Program-made: the position numbers and the translations under genes
DNA from: Arthrobacter sp. 135MFCol5.1
GTDB taxonomy: Bacteria > Actinomycetota > Actinomycetes > Actinomycetales > Micrococcaceae
DNA: 64,000 bases
Direction: 5' to 3'
NCBI RefSeq assembly: GCF_000374865.1
Contig: NZ_KB895462.1
Location: 84,543-148,542 of the forward strand
In this document: positions 58,776-64,000 of the stretch, one piece after another
Position numbering within the stretch: the first letter of the stretch is position 1
Layout of the letters: each line of letters opens with the position of its first letter
Notes under the pieces: model-generated
What the model was told of the DNA's origin: nothing
The model's database searches: none
Seen by the model: only the letters and a program-made list of their open reading frames with translations

Positions 58776-59888
58776 ATGGCAGCACATTACGATGTCCTGA
58801 TCGTAGGCGGCGGCATCGCCGGCCTGTCTTTGACGTCCGCGCTGGCGGGGCGTTGCAGCGTTGCGCTGGTGGAGGCGGAGCAGGAACTGGCGTACCACAC
58901 GTCCTCCCGCTCCGCCCGTCAGCTCATCCCCAGTTACGGGCCTCCCGTGGTGCAGGAACTCACCGTCCGGACCCTCGAACTGCTTGCCGCCCGCGACAGG
59001 GAACTGCCCGAACCGGTTCTGGCGCCGCGCAGTTTCATGTTGATCGGCTCGGAGCCGGACGTGGCATCCGAGGCGAGCGGACACATGCAGCCGATCACGG
59101 TGGACCGTGCCCTCGAGCTCTGCCCGGCGCTCTTGCCGGGAACGTTTACCGCCGCAGGGCTGGACACTGGTTCCTTCGGATGCAACGCCCCTGTCCTGCT
59201 GGCGGATCACCGCGAGAGGGCGCTCGCTGCCGGGGCGGACATCATCACGGGCGCCCGCGTCCACTCGGCCCAGCGGCAGGGCTCGGGGTGGCAGGTGGGC
59301 GCCGGAAGCGAAGGCTTTGAGGCCGGGGTCCTGGTCAATGCGGCCGGTGCCTGGGCCGATGAACTCGCCGTGATCAGCGGCGTCGAGAAGCTCGGCCTCC
59401 AGCCGTTCCGGCGGACTGCGGCGATTGCCGCCGTCGAACGCTCCCTGCCTGGACACAGCCCCATGGTGGCCGCCGCGGACAATTCTTTCTATTTCCGGCC
59501 GGACGGCGCGGATGTGCTGATTTCCCCGTCCGAAACGGTGCCCAGCGGCCCCGAGGATGCGCGTCCGCGGCCAGGCGACGTGGAACGCTTGGTGGCCATG
59601 TTGAACTCCACGACCGCCCTCGGGATCACCCGCATCCGGCGTGCCTGGACGGGCCTGCGCACCGAAGCGGCGGACGGGGTGCCGGTGGCGGGCTTCGACG
59701 CCGAAGCGCCGGGGTTCTACTGGCTCGCAGGGCAGGGCGGCTACGGATTCCAGACCTCCGCAGCCATGGCGGAGTTTGCAGCCACCCAGATCCTTGCCGG
59801 GCAATCCGGCGGCGGCGCAGGCGGGGCGGGTCCGGCATCCCGGACAGTGGAGGCACTGGCTGCCACACGCTGGTCCATTCGACGCTGA
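58776..59888 (+). CDS. FAD-dependent amino acid/glycine oxidase-like protein (DAO family)
   Basis: A 370-residue flavoprotein of the DAO/glycine oxidase superfamily. The FAD-binding Rossmann motif VLIVGGGIAGLSLTSALAG (about 7-25), ALVEAEQELAYHTSSRSARQ, the second FAD segment VLVNAAGAWADEL (about 185) and a C-terminal WTGLRTEAADGVPVAG...GQGGYGFQTSAAMAE are typical. The substrate is unclear. The tdh-kbl genes just upstream make glycine, so glycine or sarcosine oxidation is an attractive guess only. The start at 58776 is preceded by GAGGAT then 6 nt, so a leaderless or a GAGG-type start are both possible. Confidence 0.88.
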   Translation: MAAHYDVLIVGGGIAGLSLTSALAGRCSVALVEAEQELAYHTSSRSARQLIPSYGPPVVQELTVRTLELLAARDRELPEPVLAPRSFMLIGSEPDVASEASGHMQPITVDRALELCPALLPGTFTAAGLDTGSFGCNAPVLLADHRERALAAGADIITGARVHSAQRQGSGWQVGAGSEGFEAGVLVNAAGAWADELAVISGVEKLGLQPFRRTAAIAAVERSLPGHSPMVAAADNSFYFRPDGADVLISPSETVPSGPEDARPRPGDVERLVAMLNSTTALGITRIRRAWTGLRTEAADGVPVAGFDAEAPGFYWLAGQGGYGFQTSAAMAEFAATQILAGQSGGGAGGAGPASRTVEALAATRWSIRR

Positions 59889-59899
59889 AGAATGGTCCC

Positions 59900-61111
59900 A
59901 TGAGCACCCTGATCACCAATATCGCCGAGCTGATGACGCAGGACCTTGAACATCGGGTCCTGCGGGACGCCGCCGTGGTAGTGGACGGGGAACGGATCGC
60001 GTGGATTGGCGCGGCGACCGATGCACCTGCCGCGGACGACGCCGTCGATGCCGGCGGGCGGGCCATGCTGCCGGGATGGGTGGACTCCCACTGCCACTTG
60101 CTCTTTGCCGGGGACCGCACCGCCGAGTTCGAAGCCCGGATGGCCGGCGAGGCCTACGCCGCCGGCGGCATCGCCGTCACCATGAATGCCACCAGGGCCA
60201 CATCCGATTTTGACCTCACGCGGCTGGCCATGGGGAGGGTGGCTGAGGCCGTCTCGCAGGGGACCACCTACCTGGAGACGAAGACCGGCTACGGCCTGGA
60301 CATTGAGAATGAGGCCAGGAGCGCCCGGATCGCGTCCACAGTGGCAGACCAGGTGACTTATCTTGGTGCGCATCTGGTTCCCGCCGGCCAGGATGCCGAG
60401 GCCTACACGGACCTGGTCTGCGGGCCGATGCTGGCCGCCGTCAGGCCCTATGTCCAGTGGGCTGACGTGTTCTGCGAGGAAGGTGCCTTCACTGCCGAGC
60501 AGTCGCGCCGCGTGCTCCTGGCCTGCCGCGACGCCGGGCTCGGCCTGCGCGTGCACGGCAACCAGTTGGGCGAAGGGCCGGGCGTCCAACTAGCCGTCGA
60601 GGTGGGCGCTGCCAGTGTTGACCACGTGAACCACCTTTCCGGGCGGGACGTCAAGGCCCTGGCGGCCTCGTGGTCCGCGTGGGACCCGGCCACCGGCACG
60701 GGGGAGCGGGGCACGGTGGCCACCTGCCTGCCCGCTTGCGACCTGTCCACCCGCCAGCCGCTGGCACCGGCCCGGGCACTCCTTGATGCTGGCGTCCAGG
60801 TGGCGTTGGCCTCCAACTGCAATCCGGGCACGTCCTACACCAGTTCCATGGCATTTTGCGTGACCACTGCCGTTCTCCAGATGCACCTGAGCGTGCACGA
60901 GGCCGTCCGTGCTGCCACCTATGGCGGTGCCTTGGCGCTGCACCGGGAGGTGGGGCGTGACGCGGACGGCGAGCGGGCCGTAGGATCGATCGCCGTCGGC
61001 CACCGGGCCGACCTCCACCTGCTCAACGCACCCTCCGCCACCCACCTCGCTTACCGCCCGGGCATGCCGCTGACGTACGCTGTGTGGCGTGCCGGAGTGC
61101 GGGCTCGGTAA
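59900..61111 (+). CDS. hutI: Imidazolonepropionase
   Basis: A 403-residue metal-dependent amidohydrolase that opens 4-imidazolone-5-propionate to N-formimino-glutamate, the third step of histidine use. The metal site H-x-H is SHCHLLFAGDR (about 70), substrate residues are in TTYLETKTGYGLD (about 125), and further metal/active-site segments are RVHGNQLGEG, VDHVNHL and ASNCNPGTS (about 310). No other hut gene is in the window, so it is isolated from the usual hutUHI(G) group here. A weak ribosome site (GAAG) precedes the ATG; AAGAAT then 6 nt also fits leaderless initiation. Confidence 0.93.
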   Translation: MSTLITNIAELMTQDLEHRVLRDAAVVVDGERIAWIGAATDAPAADDAVDAGGRAMLPGWVDSHCHLLFAGDRTAEFEARMAGEAYAAGGIAVTMNATRATSDFDLTRLAMGRVAEAVSQGTTYLETKTGYGLDIENEARSARIASTVADQVTYLGAHLVPAGQDAEAYTDLVCGPMLAAVRPYVQWADVFCEEGAFTAEQSRRVLLACRDAGLGLRVHGNQLGEGPGVQLAVEVGAASVDHVNHLSGRDVKALAASWSAWDPATGTGERGTVATCLPACDLSTRQPLAPARALLDAGVQVALASNCNPGTSYTSSMAFCVTTAVLQMHLSVHEAVRAATYGGALALHREVGRDADGERAVGSIAVGHRADLHLLNAPSATHLAYRPGMPLTYAVWRAGVRAR

Positions 61112-61130
61112 AGATTGCCGGTTAAGTGAT

Positions 61131-61167
61131 TTTTCTTGATTGTTCACCCGGGGTTACAATCAGAAAA
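61131..61167. promoter_or_regulatory. Inverted-repeat operator before the DeoR gene
   Basis: TTTTC-TT-GATTGT (61131-61143) mirrors ACAATC-A-GAAAA (61156-61167), an AT-rich repeat with a 12-nt spacer. It includes TACAAT (61155-61160), a good -10. Position and shape fit DeoR autoregulation. Confidence 0.6.
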
Positions 61168-61210
61168 CGTCATCCGATAGGGTGGCTGGTGTACTGAAAG
61201 GCCCCCCTGC

Positions 61211-61999
61211 ATGACGCGCACAGACCGGCTGACGGCCATTCTTGACCTCTTGGCCAGGACCGGCCAAGTGGAAGTTGACGAGATCGTCAGCAGCCTGAAT
61301 GTTTCGCCGGCCACTGCCCGCCGCGACCTGGACAGCCTTGCCAAGCGGCGGCTGCTGACCCGGACCCGCGGCGGCGCCACTACCGGTGCCTTGGCCTACG
61401 ACCTGCCCGGACGCTACAACCGTGACGACCACGCAGAGGCCAAGGAACAAATCGCGCAGTGCGCATCGGCCCTGATCCGGCCTGGAGCAGTCATTGGGCT
61501 GTGCGGGGGCACCACCAGCACAGCCCTGGCGCAGATCCTGGCGACGCGGGAAGACCTGAACGCCCCGTCCAACCAGCCAACTCTCACCGTGGTCACCAAC
61601 GCCATCAACATCGCCGGCCAGCTCGCGGTGCGGCCCAACATCAAAGTCATGGTCACCGGGGGCATCCTCAACCCCCGCTCCTACGAGCTGGTTGGGCCCT
61701 ATACGGACATCATCATGCAAAAGGTGGTGCTGGACATCGCATTCATCGGAGTCAACGGCATCGACCCCGAGGTGGGACCCACCAACACCGGCGAAGGGGA
61801 AGCCTCGGTCAATGCGCTGCTCGCCAGCCGGGCCCGCGTCTCGTACGTCCTGGCCGACTCTTCCAAGGTGGGCGTCCGGGCCTTCGCCACCATGGACGGT
61901 TACGACTTCACCCGGCTCATCACTGATTCCGGCATTTCTGCCCACGACAAGGCGGCCTTCGAAGCCCGGGGTACGGAAGTTATTATCGCGCCTGCCTGA
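61211..61999 (+). CDS. DeoR family transcriptional regulator
   Basis: A 262-residue regulator with an N-terminal DeoR helix-turn-helix (VEVDEIVSSLNVSPATARRDL, about 18-38, then the RGGA loop) and a C-terminal sugar-phosphate sensor fold (about 75-250; GLCGGTTSTALAQIL, VVTNAINIAGQL, GVNGIDPEVGPTN, LADSSKVG). Such regulators bind phosphorylated sugars. No sugar gene is adjacent, so the target may be elsewhere or limited to itself. AAAGG precedes the ATG. Confidence 0.93.
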   Translation: MTRTDRLTAILDLLARTGQVEVDEIVSSLNVSPATARRDLDSLAKRRLLTRTRGGATTGALAYDLPGRYNRDDHAEAKEQIAQCASALIRPGAVIGLCGGTTSTALAQILATREDLNAPSNQPTLTVVTNAINIAGQLAVRPNIKVMVTGGILNPRSYELVGPYTDIIMQKVVLDIAFIGVNGIDPEVGPTNTGEGEASVNALLASRARVSYVLADSSKVGVRAFATMDGYDFTRLITDSGISAHDKAAFEARGTEVIIAPA

Positions 62000-62121
62000 T
62001 GCCCGGCAGCTGGTGTAAGCGTGGCCTGTGCGCCCTCTGGTGTGCTGCCTGGATCCTTGGTGTTGCCCCGGCTTGTGGTTCCCTCCGGCCGCTCCATCAG
62101 CCCGGATCCAGAAACTGAGGG

Positions 62122-62133
62122 CAAGATGGGAAC
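62122..62133 (+). promoter_or_regulatory. Leaderless promoter of the CPBP gene
   Basis: CAAGAT (62122-62127) and 6 nt, then the ATG; the same hexamer and spacing as at ligA. Confidence 0.45.
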
Positions 62134-62913
62134 ATGCTGGTTCCCTCCCGCCGTCGCCTGCGGCTCGAAGTCTGGATCGTCCTGGGCCTGTCACTCGGCC
62201 AGTCGGCTGTGTACTCTGTGGTGCAGCTGCTGGATAAGATGACCCGTGCGCCACTGGCGGAGGGAACCTCCACCCTGAACCGGTCGCAGAGTACGCGGGA
62301 GTACTTTGACCTGACCTACCAGTTGCTGGACATCATCTTTGCGCTGGTTCCCGTGCTGCTGGTCCTCTACTTCCTCACGGACCAGCGCCAGGCCGCCCCG
62401 GGCGACGCCGGTTCATCAGGTTCGGCGTTCCGGAAGCTTGGGTTCAACTTTGCCCGGCCCGGAAGGGACCTGCTGCAGGGCCTGGGGCTGGCGGCCCTGA
62501 TCGGGATCCCGTCGCTGGGGCTGTACGCCGCCGGCCGCGCGCTGGGAATCACGACGTCGATCATTCCCAGTGCGCTCGACGCCTACTGGTGGACGGTGCC
62601 GGTCCTGATCCTGTCCGCGATCAGGCACGCGGTCCTGGAAGAAGTCATTGTGGTGGGCTACCTCTTGGACCGCTTCGGCAAATTCGGCTGGAGCACGCCT
62701 CTCGCTATCGCCGTCAGTTCGCTGCTCCGCGGCAGCTATCACCTCTACCAGGGTTTCGGGCCATTTATCGGCAACGCGATCATGGGGGTGGTTTTCGCCT
62801 GGCTGTACACCCGCACCCGCCGCGTCATGCCGCTGGTCATTGCCCACGCGTTGTTGGATATCGTGGCGTTCGTCGGCTTCAGCCTCTTTGGCAAGGCCGT
62901 GGGGCTGGGGTAG
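62134..62913 (+). CDS. CPBP family membrane protein (intramembrane protease-like)
   Basis: A 259-residue membrane protein of the CPBP/Abi family, with about seven helices. The first glutamate motif, LEEVIVVGYLLDRFG (about 168-182), keeps the Glu pair but has Val where EExxxR carries Arg. The second motif, RGSYHLYQG (about 202), keeps the His, and the third, IAHALLDIV (about 240), is intact. Whether it cleaves protein substrates is not clear. Between the DeoR gene and this one (62000-62133) only the promoter-like hexamer was seen. Confidence 0.85.
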   Translation: MLVPSRRRLRLEVWIVLGLSLGQSAVYSVVQLLDKMTRAPLAEGTSTLNRSQSTREYFDLTYQLLDIIFALVPVLLVLYFLTDQRQAAPGDAGSSGSAFRKLGFNFARPGRDLLQGLGLAALIGIPSLGLYAAGRALGITTSIIPSALDAYWWTVPVLILSAIRHAVLEEVIVVGYLLDRFGKFGWSTPLAIAVSSLLRGSYHLYQGFGPFIGNAIMGVVFAWLYTRTRRVMPLVIAHALLDIVAFVGFSLFGKAVGLG

Positions 62914-62956
62914 GCGTGGGGCATTAGCCTCGGCGGCTCGCCCCCTACGTGCGCTG

Positions 62957-64000
62957 TCACATCAACGACAGCAGCAACGGCCACTCTGCTTGCGGGTCTG
63001 GCGGCAGGAGGAACGGCATAGCGTAGAAGTCGTCCCAGAGGGCATCAGTAGCGCAAAGGTCGTCCGGATCCAGCAGGTTTTCCCCGTCAGGATCCTCCGT
63101 TTCCGGCTCCTCCGTTTCCGGATCCGGGCACGCTGGGAGTTCGGCAAGCGGCACGGTTCCTGGTGGCCAGTGGGTTGGTTGGGGGTCGTGTTGTTCGGGT
63201 TTGTAGTGTCGGCCGGTGGGTGAGGTCCAGCCGGGTGGTTTGTTTTTGGTGGCTGGGTCGGGGGTCCAGGTGCTGTGGTGTTTGAGGCGGTGGTGTCGGG
63301 GGCAGAGTTGGGCCAGGTTGTGGGTTCCGGTGGTGCCGCCGTGGTGCCAGGGGTTGAGGTGGTCGGTGTCGTTGTCGGGGGTGTGGTTGGTGCAGCCGGG
63401 GAAGGTGCATGTGCCGTCCCGTAGCCGGATCCATTGTTTGATGGTCTCCGGGAGCCGGTAGCGGGTGCGGCCTATTTCCAGGGGTGCCCCGTCGCGGGGG
63501 TCGACCAGGACCCGGTAGAACGATTCCGCCCCGCCGGCGACGAGCTTGCGCGCCATGGATGCCGGGACCGGCCCGAACCCGTCCAGCACGGCCGGCTCAT
63601 CGGTGAGGCCCAGCAGCGAGAACACCGGGACCGTGACCAGGACATCAGCCCGCGGCGTGGGGATCTTGCCAAGCCCGCCGGCGGTTCCCGCATCGGTGAA
63701 GCTGCCCGGGCCGGTGGCGCGGCAGGTGTCAGGCTGGTGCGGAGGTTCGGTGCCACCGGTGGGGCTGGTTCCGGCCCCGAGGGACAGGCTGGTGCGGCCG
63801 TTGGGGGTGGTGGTGGGCTGCAGTCTGGCGCCGAGGAGGAGTGAGGCGGCGACGTCGGCGCGGAGCTGGGTGAGGGTGCGGGGCTCGTCGGGGTTTTGGA
63901 GGCCGCGGGCGGTGGCGGTGCTGCGGTTCCAGATCGCGCATGCGGTGTCCCCGGGCAGGTAGAGCGAGAGCCAGGCCATCCCGTCGCGGTCCGGGGCGTA
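62957..64000 (-). CDS. DUF222/HNH endonuclease family protein (13E12-like; 5' part outside window)
   Basis: The frame runs without a stop to base 64000, so the N-terminus is outside; 347 residues are visible. The visible start of the sequence (DGMAWLSLYLPGDTACAIWN) is the end of a DUF222 domain. An HNH nuclease domain follows: LRDGTCTFPGC, DTDHLNPWHHGGTT, NLAQLCPRHHRLKH (about 205-250). The HNH residues and the paired Cys are intact. The C-terminal tail is Pro/Glu/Asp-rich. These proteins occur in many copies in actinobacterial genomes, and their biological role is unknown. The HNH stretch (63180-63470) has A/C-rich codons unlike the rest. Confidence 0.9.
   Translation of the reverse strand, partial: YAPDRDGMAWLSLYLPGDTACAIWNRSTATARGLQNPDEPRTLTQLRADVAASLLLGARLQPTTTPNGRTSLSLGAGTSPTGGTEPPHQPDTCRATGPGSFTDAGTAGGLGKIPTPRADVLVTVPVFSLLGLTDEPAVLDGFGPVPASMARKLVAGGAESFYRVLVDPRDGAPLEIGRTRYRLPETIKQWIRLRDGTCTFPGCTNHTPDNDTDHLNPWHHGGTTGTHNLAQLCPRHHRLKHHSTWTPDPATKNKPPGWTSPTGRHYKPEQHDPQPTHWPPGTVPLAELPACPDPETEEPETEDPDGENLLDPDDLCATDALWDDFYAMPFLLPPDPQAEWPLLLSLM

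Overview
The window looks like a chromosomal segment of a high-GC actinobacterium, most likely a Micrococcaceae member (Arthrobacter/Pseudarthrobacter-like). The reasons are the strong bias for C- or G-ending codons, an acyl-CoA carboxylase epsilon subunit, a class III adenylate cyclase of the Rv1264/Rv2212 kind, a DUF222-type HNH protein, FHA/PknB-type signalling genes, and many genes whose start codon lies exactly 6 nt after a -10-like hexamer (leaderless starts). No species can be named from the sequence alone. No gap between genes exceeds about 250 bases, and no tRNA, rRNA, insertion sequence, prophage or CRISPR array was seen.  Layout: 1-2156 (minus) holds an MMPL exporter, cut by the window edge, and its TetR regulator. 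2332-6414 holds a small secreted helical protein, a dicarboxylate symporter and a DUF885 protein. 6510-12244 is a lipid/carboxylase block: accE and accD (minus), a divergent SDR, biotin ligase birA, a PH-domain membrane protein and an adenylate cyclase.  12389-42513 is the most interesting part: about 30 kb of same-strand, mostly overlapping genes. They encode two ~2,050-residue membrane-anchored proteins with Ig-like and fibronectin III repeats, then a MoxR ATPase, a DUF58 protein, a transglutaminase-fold membrane protein, an RDD-FHA protein, a PP2C phosphatase, a zinc-ribbon/FHA protein, a transmembrane Ser/Thr kinase, an FHA-like/wHTH protein, a three-ATPase FtsK/EssC-type motor, and a small secreted tail protein. 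The core matches the PFNA cluster (kinase, FN3, AAA-ATPase, DUF58, transglutaminase) described in bifidobacteria. Here the surface protein is duplicated, the two copies share a near-identical 1,047-bp block with odd codon usage, the transglutaminase lacks its cysteine, and an EssC-like motor with its own FHA domain is added. The likely logic is kinase/phosphatase control, through FHA readers, of the assembly, folding or export of giant surface proteins; this is inference.  42593-54463 is housekeeping: ligA, an inositol-phosphatase-family gene, a GNAT, RidA, a citrate two-component system divergent from a CitMHS transporter, and gatCAB. 54674-64000 holds a DUF5666 repeat protein, a LysR regulator divergent from tdh-kbl (threonine to glycine), an FAD amine oxidase-like protein, hutI, a DeoR regulator, a CPBP membrane protein, and a DUF222/HNH gene cut by the right edge.
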